A stretch of DNA of 29,899 nt from JBMYQA01 sp049600855 (GTDB lineage Bacteria > Bacteroidota > Bacteroidia > Cytophagales > Flammeovirgaceae), in assembly GCA_049600855.1 (NCBI GenBank), contig JBMYQA010000044.1, positions 1 through 29,899 on the forward strand, read 5' to 3'. The notes below the pieces were generated by a model. It saw only the letters and a program-made list of their open reading frames with translations, ran no database searches and was not told the origin of the DNA. Of this stretch, positions 17,115-25,006 are shown in pieces; within the stretch, counting starts at the first letter, position 1; every line of letters begins with the position of its first letter. The translations under genes and the position numbers were made by a program.

Positions 17115-18182
17115 TTAGCGTTTAGATAATAAATCAAACAGCAAGGTATTTACATAGTAGTTGGCGGCACCCATTTTCTCTTTTTTCAAAATACCATCAG
17201 CAGCGAGTGTATTGAGGTAGTTTGCAGCGGTAACTCTCGAAATCTTAAGTTCTTTCACCAAAAGGTCAATTTTGGTATAAGGATGTGCAAAAAGGTTATT
17301 GAGCAATTCTTGGCTATAAAATTTATAATTATCTCGTAGGCGATGTTTAAAGATGAGCATCAATCCTCGGATTTTGCCAATGAGTTCAATGGTTTCACGC
17401 GCGGTTTGTTCTACGCCCCGAATCATAAAAAATAGCCATTCTTCCCACTCATTTGTATTTCTTACGTGTTGGAGTAATCGGTAGTAATCTAATTTATGCT
17501 TAATGATGTAACTGCTCAAATATAGAATGGGCAAGTCTTGTAGGTTTTGAAGGATGAGGTATAAGATATTTAGAATTCTTCCTGTTCGCCCATTTCCATC
17601 ATAAAAAGGATGAATACTCTCGAATTGAAAATGAATCACTGCCATTTTTACTAATGGATCGTAATCCGCCATCGCATCATCATTGATGAAGTGTTCCAAG
17701 TTTTTCATCAATCGAGTAATTTCTTCGGGGTGCTGAGGTGGAGTATACACTACTTTTCCAGTGAAGCTACTCTTTAGCTCTGTACCAGGTACTTTTCGAA
17801 ATCCTGCTTGATTTTTCTCCAAAACTTCTTGAATTTCAAGAATGGTACTGTTGGTGAGTAAACCTTTGTCGACAATTAAATCAAAGCCTCGCTTTAAAGC
17901 CGCAATGTAATTTTGTACTTCTTTGGCATTGAGTGATTTAATGGATTTGAGATTGAGATTCGATTTATACAAATCATCGTGTGTGGTAATGATATTTTCA
18001 ATAGCAGAACTATCCTTGGCCTCTTGTAAACCTAGCGTATTGATTAGGATATGCTGGTTAGGTATCGTACGGACAATCCCTTTTAGTTCTGCTAAAGCTG
18101 CATGAGCTGCTGGGAGGCTTTTTAATATGGCCTTGGTTTCAATATCTTTTTGAAGCGGTAGTTCAGTGAGTATCCATGTCAT
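17115..18182 (-). CDS. Fic-domain protein (AMPylase) with N-terminal inhibitory motif and C-terminal winged helix
   Basis: 355 residues from the start chosen here. The Fic active site HPFYDGNGRTGR is complete at residues 191-202. The inhibitory motif (S/T)xxxE(G/N) is present before the core as S58-x-x-x-E62-N63, the class II arrangement in which the N-terminal helix blocks ATP binding by the active site. The C-terminal 60 or so residues form a winged-helix-like segment (KIDLLVKELKISRVTAANYL). The reading frame is open 31 codons further (to 18275), but that stretch is made of operator-like DNA repeats, so the ATG at 18182 is preferred. The substrate is unknown. The DNA-binding tail and the phased repeats just upstream suggest autoregulation. 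Confidence 0.9.
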   Translation of the reverse strand: MTWILTELPLQKDIETKAILKSLPAAHAALAELKGIVRTIPNQHILINTLGLQEAKDSSAIENIITTHDDLYKSNLNLKSIKSLNAKEVQNYIAALKRGFDLIVDKGLLTNSTILEIQEVLEKNQAGFRKVPGTELKSSFTGKVVYTPPQHPEEITRLMKNLEHFINDDAMADYDPLVKMAVIHFQFESIHPFYDGNGRTGRILNILYLILQNLQDLPILYLSSYIIKHKLDYYRLLQHVRNTNEWEEWLFFMIRGVEQTARETIELIGKIRGLMLIFKHRLRDNYKFYSQELLNNLFAHPYTKIDLLVKELKISRVTAANYLNTLAADGILKKEKMGAANYYVNTLLFDLLSKR

Positions 18183-18183
18183 A

Positions 18184-18210
18184 TGTAAAGATTTTATGAT
18201 TTTCTTTACA
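18184..18210. promoter_or_regulatory. Operator-like repeat 1 before the Fic gene
   Basis: 27 bp with perfect 8-base inverted arms TGTAAAGA and TCTTTACA separated by 11 bases. It ends one base before the Fic start codon, covering the place of the ribosome binding site. It matches repeat 2 at 26 of 27 positions. Confidence 0.65.
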
Positions 18211-18224
18211 TAGCAAGTTTCTTG

Positions 18225-18251
18225 TGTAAAGATTTTACGATTTTCTTTACA
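18225..18251. promoter_or_regulatory. Operator-like repeat 2 before the Fic gene
   Basis: Same 27-bp element, arms TGTAAAGA and TCTTTACA with an 11-base centre. It starts 41 bp after repeat 1, close to four helical turns, so both would face the same side of DNA. Confidence 0.65.
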
Positions 18252-18266
18252 AATGGGAAAGGCTGA

Positions 18267-18293
18267 TGTTAACAAGTTGGCTTTTTCTTTACC
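18267..18293. promoter_or_regulatory. Degenerate operator-like repeat 3 before the Fic gene
   Basis: Starts 42 bp after repeat 2 and matches it at 19 of 27 positions. The right arm TTTTCTTTAC is intact, the left arm is decayed (TGTTAACA). Confidence 0.4.
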
Positions 18294-18325
18294 TAAGTAG
18301 AACCATAAAAATGCTTCTGAAAGCG

Positions 18326-18712
18326 CTAGGCTACAATAGCTGTCACCTCAATTTCAATTAACATTCGAGGATCAATGAGCTTGGATACTTCTACCATAGT
18401 TGAGCTCGGCTTAATCGCGCTGAAAAACTCGCCATGCGCTCGGCCAATATCTTCCCAATGCGCCTCAATATTTGTGACAAACATGCGTGTACGGACTACA
18501 TCTTGCAAACTAGCTCCAGCTTCTATCAAAGCTTGTTCTATAATTTGGAAAATGACTTTGGTTTGTTGATAAGGGTTGTTAATTCCTTGCAATTCTCCAG
18601 CTACCATAGCTGTAGTACCGGCTACTTCTATGGTATTTCCTACGCGAACAGCCCGAGAATAACCAACCAACTCCTCCCATTTAGCTCCTGATGATATGCG
18701 AATTCGTGACAT
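18326..18712 (-). CDS. Rid (YjgF/YER057c/UK114) family protein lacking the catalytic Arg
   Basis: 128 residues, the usual length for this trimeric family. Typical pieces are visible: GNTIEVAGTTA (25-35), QTKVIFQIIEQALIEAG (50-66) and VVRTRMFVTN (72-81). In true RidA the segment near the end reads like ARSCVEV, whose Arg binds the carboxylate of 2-aminoacrylate and is needed for enamine/imine deamination. Here the matching segment is PSSTMVEV, so that Arg is absent and RidA-type deaminase activity is not expected. It thus belongs with the Arg-lacking Rid subgroups of unknown role. It lies 15 bp downstream of the DUF1800 gene and probably shares its transcript. Confidence 0.88.
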   Translation of the reverse strand: MSRIRISSGAKWEELVGYSRAVRVGNTIEVAGTTAMVAGELQGINNPYQQTKVIFQIIEQALIEAGASLQDVVRTRMFVTNIEAHWEDIGRAHGEFFSAIKPSSTMVEVSKLIDPRMLIEIEVTAIVA

Positions 18713-18727
18713 TTTGATATGACTTGA

Positions 18728-20113
18728 TTAACACAACTGATAATCAGGTAATTTAGTAAAGTTTAATACCAAATCCTTCAATTGATCATGACGATTCGTC
18801 GCACTTGACTTGACGATGGAAACATCAGTTTTGGTTTGAATCAAGTAGTTACCAAGCACATTAGCCAATTTATGATCTTTAACTTTTTTAAATTGAGCGC
18901 TAAAGGCATCCCAATTAATGCTTGTTTTTAGGGATTTGAATTGCCTGAGTCGCCTTAAATCATCAAAGGCATCGCCACTTGCTTTGGCAGCTAGGGCAAA
19001 TTCATGACTTCTAAAGATGACTTCGGGAATTTTAAGACGAAACATCAAGGTACTACTGTCAATCCAAGATTTTCCATCGGGCCAGCCAGCTACATTGGGT
19101 GGCTTGAAAAGAATTTGCCCCAGCACTTTTTGGATAAATAAGGGAGCCATAGCATCTTCAAATTGAAGGAAGAACGTTTTTTGTAAACTTGCTACAAACT
19201 CAATAGGCGATTTAATCCGTTTGCCAATGTGTTCATCATCGTAAAACCAATCGCTGGTGAAAATCGCTTTTAGCAAACTTTTAATATCATAATCAGATTG
19301 ATAAAAAATATCGGCAAGTTGATTGATTCGGGCTTCATCAATTTTGGGATTGACAAAGTATTGATAGATTTTGGTACTGAGGTAACGCGCAGTTTGTTTT
19401 TGTGCTAGGAGCATATTCAACATATCTTTTCCATCAAACCTTCCTGTTTTCCCAAACACGGTTTTTTTATCGTAATCGTGCTGTTTGCTGCGAAATACAA
19501 AATCACCTTGGCGGTTAAAGCCCCAACCCGTGAAGGCACGAGCAGCTTCTTTAATGTCCGTTTCTGTGTAATTTCCTCGGCCTAAGGTAAACAATTCCAT
19601 CACCTCGCGGGCAAAGTTTTCATTGGGTGATTTCTTACGGTTTTGCTGGTTATTTAAGTACTTGAGCATCACCTGATCTTTGGAGATCGCAAAAAGCAAA
19701 TCCCTGAAATTACCTAAAGCATGCTGCCTCAACAAATTGTTTTGGCGTTGAGCAAAATAGGGATTCTTCGATTCACTGGCAAAGTGATCGTGCCAAAACA
19801 ACGTCATTTTTTCGCGTAAAAACCCTTTGGTACGCACCATTTGCGCTAACCACAGTAAGTTCAAGTCAATCACGCCTTCTCGGGCTGTTTTTAACATGGC
19901 TTTACGCGCTTCTTTGTCGGCATCTTTGAATTTAGCAAATAGCCCTTCCTGAAATTCAAATACCTTGATGTATTCAGGGTTTTCAGCAGGAGCGAATAGT
20001 TCATCAAACAATTTATCAGCAGATTTGCCAATGGCTTTTTTGACCTCACTAAATGAAGCTCCAAAACCTGCACGATGATATAAATGTTGAACTTGCCGTT
20101 GGTTGAGTTTCAT
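18728..20113 (-). CDS. DUF1800 family protein
   Basis: 461 residues. Recognised by the N-terminal HLYHRAGFG pattern (residues 10-18), the hallmark NENFAREVMELFTLGRGNYT (about 164-183) and NVAGWPDGKSW (about 337-347). No signal peptide is evident from this start. DUF1800 proteins are common in Bacteroidota and are often encoded directly before a DUF1501 (sulfatase-like) gene as a likely secreted pair; biochemical function is unproven. Here the next gene is a Rid-family gene, so the usual partner is missing locally. The start ATG at 20113 is the only one that keeps the N-terminal motif. Confidence 0.88.
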   Translation of the reverse strand: MKLNQRQVQHLYHRAGFGASFSEVKKAIGKSADKLFDELFAPAENPEYIKVFEFQEGLFAKFKDADKEARKAMLKTAREGVIDLNLLWLAQMVRTKGFLREKMTLFWHDHFASESKNPYFAQRQNNLLRQHALGNFRDLLFAISKDQVMLKYLNNQQNRKKSPNENFAREVMELFTLGRGNYTETDIKEAARAFTGWGFNRQGDFVFRSKQHDYDKKTVFGKTGRFDGKDMLNMLLAQKQTARYLSTKIYQYFVNPKIDEARINQLADIFYQSDYDIKSLLKAIFTSDWFYDDEHIGKRIKSPIEFVASLQKTFFLQFEDAMAPLFIQKVLGQILFKPPNVAGWPDGKSWIDSSTLMFRLKIPEVIFRSHEFALAAKASGDAFDDLRRLRQFKSLKTSINWDAFSAQFKKVKDHKLANVLGNYLIQTKTDVSIVKSSATNRHDQLKDLVLNFTKLPDYQLC

Positions 20114-20123
20114 AGGAATGCGT

Positions 20124-20171
20124 TTTTTCTTACTTAGAGTGAGTAAGGGGCCAAAGGTTTAGTAAGAAAAA
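20124..20171. repeat. 11-bp inverted repeat upstream of the DUF1800 gene
   Basis: Perfect arms TTTTTCTTACT (20124-20134) and AGTAAGAAAAA (20161-20171), spacer 26 bp. A third AGTAAG word lies in the spacer at 20142-20147. It begins 10 bp before the DUF1800 start codon, where an operator or leader hairpin would be. A terminator role for the DUF4411 gene, which ends at 20270 and reads toward it, is also possible. Confidence 0.4.
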
Positions 20172-20269
20172 TAATAAAATGGACAAATCATTTTAGCACT
20201 CTCCCTCTGTTAGAAAAAAAGATTTAAAAATACACTTAACTTTTGTTGAGGTAATTGGATAATCTAAAC

Positions 20270-20764
20270 TTAAATAGTAATTCCTAACTCTCGAAACATA
20301 TCATTAGTATTTAAAAACCGCACACCTAAATCATTACATGGTTCTGGTATTTTGATTTTATTCTTGCGAGCAGGGTTAGAAATTTCATAGGTAGTAATCT
20401 TACAGCCTGTATGCAGGGCATAAGCAACAAGCCAAGCATCTGCTTCAGAAGCATCCATAAATTCGTTTATAGCTCGTTGTTGATAATGTGATGCCTTTCC
20501 TGCTGTCCATGCAGAAACTTGGGTATATTCAGTTAGAACTACTGATGTACCCTTCCAAAATGTTGATGGAAGATTCTTTTTACACCAAGCTGTTAAATTG
20601 TCAGGATTGGGATAAATTTCATCTCGAACTTTATCAATGCTAACAATCGTTCCATTATCTGCCAAATCCTTAATTTTTAACCAAAAGCTAGGAATTACAT
20701 CTAATGGATAATATGTTTTATGGGCTTCTATTAGGAAGTTTGCATCTACTACATATAAACTCAT
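20270..20764 (-). CDS. DUF4411 family protein, PIN-like putative RNase toxin
   Basis: 164 residues. The start MSLYVVDANFLIEAHK holds the first acidic residue (Asp7) in a PIN-like strand-turn, and a second acidic cluster is seen in EADAWLVAYAL (about 112-122), with a final TYEIS strand. This is the DUF4411 layout, related to PIN ribonucleases. It lies 7 bp downstream of an XRE/ImmA-type gene, an arrangement predicted by others to be a type II toxin-antitoxin pair in which DUF4411 is the toxin. RNase activity is inferred from fold similarity only. Confidence 0.8.
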   Translation of the reverse strand: MSLYVVDANFLIEAHKTYYPLDVIPSFWLKIKDLADNGTIVSIDKVRDEIYPNPDNLTAWCKKNLPSTFWKGTSVVLTEYTQVSAWTAGKASHYQQRAINEFMDASEADAWLVAYALHTGCKITTYEISNPARKNKIKIPEPCNDLGVRFLNTNDMFRELGITI

Positions 20765-20771
20765 AGTTGAT

Positions 20772-21905
20772 TTATAGATATTCGTTTAGTAACTTTTCAT
20801 AAGTACTTGCTTTTAATCCAGTTAACTTAGTAGCATCACGGTATAAAAGTTTGTTTGACAGTACGGCATGATTGATATATGCCGCAAAGGTGGGGCTTAC
20901 ACGTTTCTTAGCAGTAGCAAAGAAGTTGCCTCCTGGTTTTTCTTTTAATTTACTTCGTTTAAAAGCAAAGTCTTTCATATAATTATTGTATAATTTAAAG
21001 AATTGAGCTTTAGAAATAAGGTCTAAATCTAAAGCTCTCCTCATAACTACTATAGGACTTACTTTAAAAAATCTACTAATACTTTTAAAGTCTCTATTTT
21101 CATTAAAAACAGTAATAAAGCTTTCTGCCGGAACTAAAAACTCAGCTGCTACCTTATCACACAAAATTTCTATTTCATTATCAGCAGGATGCATTCTATT
21201 AAAGTCAAAACCTGCACTTTTTCCTACCCAGATATGAGCCAATTCATGGACAATAGTAAACATCTGTGCTGATTTGCTATCGGCCGAATTAATAAACATA
21301 AAAGGACAATATTCATCAACCAATACAAACCCTCTACACTCTTCTACAGGAATTAATCTGTGAGTATTATTTCCAACTACACCATTAAATGATATAATCA
21401 CGCCAATACTTTCAATACGCTCAGTAAGGTAGTTTAATGCATTTTCCCAATTTGGAAAATCCATTGCCCAAGTTTCACTTAAACCTAAAGTTCGACGAAT
21501 ATCATTTACAATAATTTCTACATTGTCTACACCTTCAAACTTTCCTACAAACCCAAGAGGTTCATTATGCTCTTCTATAAGATAATTACGAAGCCATTCT
21601 TGCCTGTTTTGTAAAGTTATAATTGTATCATATACATTTAAGCTAACACTAGTAGGTGAAGCTTGACCAGTTCTAAAAAAAGGGATAGGAGTAGGCTCTT
21701 CAGGAGGTTCTTGTAGCATTAAAAAGCCAAATGGAGCATGAGTTTGTTTAGCAAATGATTCTAATTGCCTTAAGGTAGGTTTGGTTTCTCCATCCATCCA
21801 ACCTTTAACTTTTGGGTTATTGATTAGGAACTCATGCTCATCATATCCAGCTCGGGAAATAGCCCAAGATAGCATATTTGCATTTATATTAATTCTTGCT
21901 GGCAT
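20772..21905 (-). CDS. XRE-type HTH / ImmA-IrrE metallopeptidase fusion, putative antitoxin
   Basis: 377 residues. The N-terminal 60 residues form an XRE-like helix-turn-helix (MLSWAISRAGYDEHEFL, then KGWMDGETKPTLRQLESFAK). The centre carries a zinc peptidase site HELAH at residues 220-224 with a downstream Glu in the NEIEILCDKVAAEFLVP segment, so the metal site is complete. These COG2856-type proteins cleave or inactivate partner regulators or toxins. It is directly followed by the DUF4411 gene (7-bp gap), fitting an antitoxin-toxin operon that represses itself through the HTH. A -7 box lies 56 bp upstream. Confidence 0.85.
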   Translation of the reverse strand: MPARININANMLSWAISRAGYDEHEFLINNPKVKGWMDGETKPTLRQLESFAKQTHAPFGFLMLQEPPEEPTPIPFFRTGQASPTSVSLNVYDTIITLQNRQEWLRNYLIEEHNEPLGFVGKFEGVDNVEIIVNDIRRTLGLSETWAMDFPNWENALNYLTERIESIGVIISFNGVVGNNTHRLIPVEECRGFVLVDEYCPFMFINSADSKSAQMFTIVHELAHIWVGKSAGFDFNRMHPADNEIEILCDKVAAEFLVPAESFITVFNENRDFKSISRFFKVSPIVVMRRALDLDLISKAQFFKLYNNYMKDFAFKRSKLKEKPGGNFFATAKKRVSPTFAAYINHAVLSNKLLYRDATKLTGLKASTYEKLLNEYL

Positions 21906-21960
21906 TGTGTTAGTGAATGAAAACGAGTGAAATAACCTTTAACAAATTATAATACTAATA

Positions 21961-21968
21961 CAAATATA
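21961..21968 (-). promoter_or_regulatory. -7 box (TATATTTG) for the ImmA/DUF4411 operon
   Basis: Exact TAnnTTTG on the minus strand, placing transcription start roughly 45-50 bp before the ImmA ATG. No TTG at the expected -33 spacing. Confidence 0.4.
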
Positions 21969-22018
21969 ATAAATAGCAAATATTTTTAAGATAGATGTAC
22001 TATTACCAAAGATATTAC

Positions 22019-22150
22019 GGATAAGCCTTCTAAAGTGTTTATATTAAAATATATTGTGCTAAATAAATACAAAACTTTCCATGCATTAATACTAAATTGC
22101 CTCAAGCCGATACGAATTTAGCCACAGGCAAACGATTTCAAGGCTTATCC
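22019..22150. repeat. 11-bp inverted repeat flanking 110 bp upstream of glyA
   Basis: Perfect arms GGATAAGCCTT (22019-22029) and AAGGCTTATCC (22140-22150). The right arm ends two bases before the glyA -7 box. It could be the ends of a small non-coding element, a paired regulatory site, or chance. No clear target-site duplication was found beside the arms. Confidence 0.4.
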
Positions 22151-22152
22151 CC

Positions 22153-22160
22153 TATATTTG
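22153..22160 (+). promoter_or_regulatory. -7 box (TATATTTG) for glyA
   Basis: Exact TAnnTTTG 33 bp before the chosen glyA ATG. An earlier in-frame ATG at 22158 overlaps this box and would lie at or before the transcription start, which supports the start at 22194. Confidence 0.5.
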
Positions 22161-22193
22161 GTTTTTGATATTTATTTTAAGTTCATCATCAAA

Positions 22194-23483
22194 ATGAAAA
22201 GAGATACCCAGATTTTCGACCTGATTAAGCAGGAGCAACATCGGCAGGAGTCAGGCATTGAGTTGATTGCCTCTGAAAACTTTGTCTCTTCCCAAGTAAT
22301 GGAAGCTATGGGCAGTGTATTAACCAATAAATACGCTGAAGGATTACCAAACAAACGGTATTATGGCGGTTGTGAGGTAGTGGATCAGGTAGAGGATTTG
22401 GCTAGAACACGCCTTAAGGAGCTTTTTGGAGCGGCTTGGGTGAATGTGCAACCACATTCAGGGGCGCAAGCAAACGCAGCAGTCATGTTGGCTTGCTTGA
22501 AGGCTGGCGATAAAATTTTAGGATTTGACTTATCCCATGGTGGTCACCTCACCCATGGTTCTACGGTAAACTTCTCGGGAAAATTGTACCAACCCTCTTT
22601 TTATGGAGTGGAAAAAGAAACGGGTACGATTGATTGGGATAAGGTAAAAGATACGGCCCGAAAAGAACAGCCGCAAATGATTATTTGTGGGGCATCTGCT
22701 TACTCTAGGGATTGGAATTATGAAGTATTGCGTGAAATAGCCGATGAAGTTGGTGCGATTCTTTTGGCAGATATTTCACATCCAGCAGGGTTAATTGCCA
22801 AAGGCTTGTTAAACGATCCATTAAAACATTGCCATATTGTAACCTCGACTACGCACAAAACATTGCGCGGCCCAAGAGGTGGGGTAATTATGATGGGAGA
22901 AAACTTTGACAATCCTTGGGGATTAAAGACACCTAAAGGAGCTGTACGTAAAATGTCGGCTATTTTAGACTCTGGTGTTTTCCCTGGTACGCAAGGTGGT
23001 CCACTAGAACATGTGATTGCTTCAAAAGCAGTGGCATTTGGTGAAGCCTTATCAGATGGTTATACGACCTATGTGAAGCAAGTACAAAGCAATGCACAAG
23101 CCATGGCAAAAGCTTTTGTCGCTAAAGGTTATGATCTCATTTCTGGTGGAACAGACAATCACTTGATGTTGATTGATCTACGTTCTAAAAACTTAACGGG
23201 TAAAGTGGCCGAAAATACCTTAGGGTTGGCTGATATCACCATCAACAAAAATATGGTGCCGTTCGATGACAAATCTCCTTTTGTAACTTCTGGTATGCGT
23301 GTAGGTACGTCTGCGGTAACCTCAAGAGGTTTAGTAGAAGCGGATATGGAAAAAATCGTTGATTTGATTGATACCGTATTGATGAATGTAGAAAATGAAA
23401 GCAAGATTGCCGAAGTAAAAGAAGAAGTAAACAATTGGATGAGTAAATTCCCGTTATTTGCTGCTGATGGCGAGTTGGTATAG
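22194..23483 (+). CDS. glyA: Serine hydroxymethyltransferase
   Basis: 429 residues, close to family length. PLP enzyme that converts serine and tetrahydrofolate to glycine and 5,10-methylene-tetrahydrofolate in the cytoplasm, the main entry of one-carbon units. It has the substrate/folate region ELIASENFVS near the N-terminus, NKYAEGLPNKRYYGG, and the PLP-binding Lys222 in STTHKTLRGPRGG. The frame opens 12 codons earlier, but the alternative start overlaps the -7 box and adds a non-homologous tail, so MKRDTQIF is taken as the N-terminus. It is followed by a strong terminator and convergent with hpt. Confidence 0.97.
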   Translation: MKRDTQIFDLIKQEQHRQESGIELIASENFVSSQVMEAMGSVLTNKYAEGLPNKRYYGGCEVVDQVEDLARTRLKELFGAAWVNVQPHSGAQANAAVMLACLKAGDKILGFDLSHGGHLTHGSTVNFSGKLYQPSFYGVEKETGTIDWDKVKDTARKEQPQMIICGASAYSRDWNYEVLREIADEVGAILLADISHPAGLIAKGLLNDPLKHCHIVTSTTHKTLRGPRGGVIMMGENFDNPWGLKTPKGAVRKMSAILDSGVFPGTQGGPLEHVIASKAVAFGEALSDGYTTYVKQVQSNAQAMAKAFVAKGYDLISGGTDNHLMLIDLRSKNLTGKVAENTLGLADITINKNMVPFDDKSPFVTSGMRVGTSAVTSRGLVEADMEKIVDLIDTVLMNVENESKIAEVKEEVNNWMSKFPLFAADGELV

Positions 23484-23506
23484 CAACAAATTCGTGACTA
23501 ATAATG

Positions 23507-23537
23507 AAGGGGCTGCAGTTTACGCAGCTCCTTTTTT
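23507..23537 (+). terminator. Rho-independent terminator after glyA
   Basis: Arms GGGGCTGC (23509-23516) and GCAGCTCC (23524-23531) with one G-T wobble, a seven-base loop, then six T. It is 23 bp after the glyA stop. Confidence 0.85.
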
Positions 23538-23558
23538 ATACCTCATTTACCCTTTCTT

Positions 23559-24089
23559 TCATGAATCTTTCAATTGATAAATGGTATTGAGGTTTCGACC
23601 ATAACCATTGTAATCCATTCCATAACCAATCACAAAGTCATCTTCAATTTCGAAGCCCAGGTAATCGAGGTTAACCTCACATTGCAGTGATTTGGGCTTT
23701 AGCAATAAAGCAGTTAAGGCTACCGAAGCGGGTTCAAACTTGGCTAACTCTTGCAGTAGCGCTTGCATGGTTAACCCTGAATCAACAATATCTTCTACAA
23801 TAATTACATGACGATCTCGTATTTCATCGCCTAATCCAATCAATTGCTTTACTTCTCCTGTAGAGCTTTCCCCTTCGTAAGAGGACAAGCGCATAAACGT
23901 GATTTCAACAGGAATGTCGAGGTGTTTTGCCAAATCAGAGGTAAACATAAACGCTCCGTTTAATATGCCCACCATTAGCGGATACTTTCCTTTATAATCC
24001 TGATTTATGCGTTGAGCAATGTCAATCACTCGTTCTTCTACCTTTTCGGCATCGAGGTAAGGGATAAAAGCTTTTCCGGCAATTTGCAT
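23559..24089 (-). CDS. hpt: Hypoxanthine(-guanine) phosphoribosyltransferase
   Basis: 176 residues, standard length. Purine salvage enzyme that makes IMP/GMP from hypoxanthine/guanine and PRPP. The PRPP-binding loop IIVEDIVDSGLT (96-107, acidic pair E99/D100) is complete, and the flexible-loop segment RLSSYEGESSTGEV (67-80) and a C-terminal DFVIGYGMDYNGYGRNL are as in the family. Convergent with glyA; the intervening hairpin could slow transcription from both sides, but its T-run favours the glyA direction. Confidence 0.95.
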   Translation of the reverse strand: MQIAGKAFIPYLDAEKVEERVIDIAQRINQDYKGKYPLMVGILNGAFMFTSDLAKHLDIPVEITFMRLSSYEGESSTGEVKQLIGLGDEIRDRHVIIVEDIVDSGLTMQALLQELAKFEPASVALTALLLKPKSLQCEVNLDYLGFEIEDDFVIGYGMDYNGYGRNLNTIYQLKDS

Positions 24090-24339
24090 GACTTGTTAGG
24101 AAATGGGTTTAAAATTTTTCCCAAGATAAGTTTTTTGTTACTTTTCCCCATGAGCTTGTCTAATATTAAGTAGACTGTTCTAGGGAATAATGGCAAAACT
24201 TAAATAATCGCAATTCATCATGAGATTCATTATATATTGAGGCTTAAACCTTTTTAATCTTACATGTTTGAACAGCGAAACCATTGAGTTTGCCAATTAT
24301 TTCATGTAAATTTCTTAACATCTAATCAACTAAACATTC

Positions 24340-24792
24340 ATGAATCGTTTTAGAATCACGCTCTTATCTTGCTTTATTGCACTTACACTCATGGCTAATG
24401 AATGCAAAAAAGAGTCAAAATCGAATGTAAGCTCAGATAAAGCTATGCGCACGGCAACGGCTCAAAGTATTCTTGACCAATTGTATGAAAAAGATTGGTA
24501 TCATTCGCGAGAAGAAGATGAAGGTGAGGTAAGGGTATATCGAGATGGAAGTTATGAGTTCCCCCCATCTAGGGCAGCTCGCCACGGCTTTCAATTGAAG
24601 AAAGATGGTACATTTTGGGAATACGGATTTGGTCCAGATGATCGCCCAACAAAAACAGAAGGAACTTGGGAAATGAAGGAAGGAAGTGAAGAAATTAACA
24701 TGAAGCTGACAAAGAATGAGATGGAAGAGTCTTATACTTTACAGTTTATCTCCTTCGAAAATAATATCTTGAAATTAAAAAAAATGAACTAA
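24340..24792 (+). CDS. Small exported protein with lipocalin-like pattern
   Basis: 150 residues. A hydrophobic signal (FRITLLSCFIALTLMA, residues 4-19) is followed by NECKKESK. Cys22 could be a lipidation site, but the preceding residues Ala-Asn-Glu are not a good lipobox, so cleavage by ordinary signal peptidase is as likely. The mature part has the pattern DGTFWEYGFG ... EGTWEMKEG ... ENNILKLKK, which resembles small lipocalin-like proteins of Bacteroidota. It stands alone, with 250 bp of gene-free DNA upstream and a strong terminator behind. Function unknown; the ligand-binding idea rests only on strand pattern. Confidence 0.65.
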   Translation: MNRFRITLLSCFIALTLMANECKKESKSNVSSDKAMRTATAQSILDQLYEKDWYHSREEDEGEVRVYRDGSYEFPPSRAARHGFQLKKDGTFWEYGFGPDDRPTKTEGTWEMKEGSEEINMKLTKNEMEESYTLQFISFENNILKLKKMN

Positions 24793-24798
24793 CAGGAG

Positions 24799-24828
24799 TA
24801 GGCTGCCTAATTTGGCAGCCTATATTTT
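24799..24828 (+). terminator. Rho-independent terminator after the exported protein gene
   Basis: Perfect 9-bp stem TAGGCTGCC / GGCAGCCTA with a 6-base loop, followed by TATTTT, starting 6 bp after the stop codon. Confidence 0.85.
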
Positions 24829-25006
24829 GAACGTCTGAACTAAACTGCTTATAAACAAAAATTACAAGATACGAGTAGATAACATGGGGCACTGTTCTAT
24901 TAATTATGATCGCTAATCACTTTCGTAAGTTAATGACTGTTGCGTAATGTTTCATTCGAAAAGATCAACCATAATAACCATAGTTAAAGATTAAAAAACC
25001 AAATAG

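Noticed and set aside
18183..18275. Longer Fic start at 18275
   Set aside because: The extra 31 codons are made of two and a half operator-like inverted repeats and give no family similarity.
22096..22145. Interleaved short pairs (TTGCC/GGCAA and AAGCC/GGCTT) suggesting a pseudoknot riboswitch before glyA
   Set aside because: They lie upstream of the -7 box, so would not be transcribed from it, and the stems are only 5 bp.
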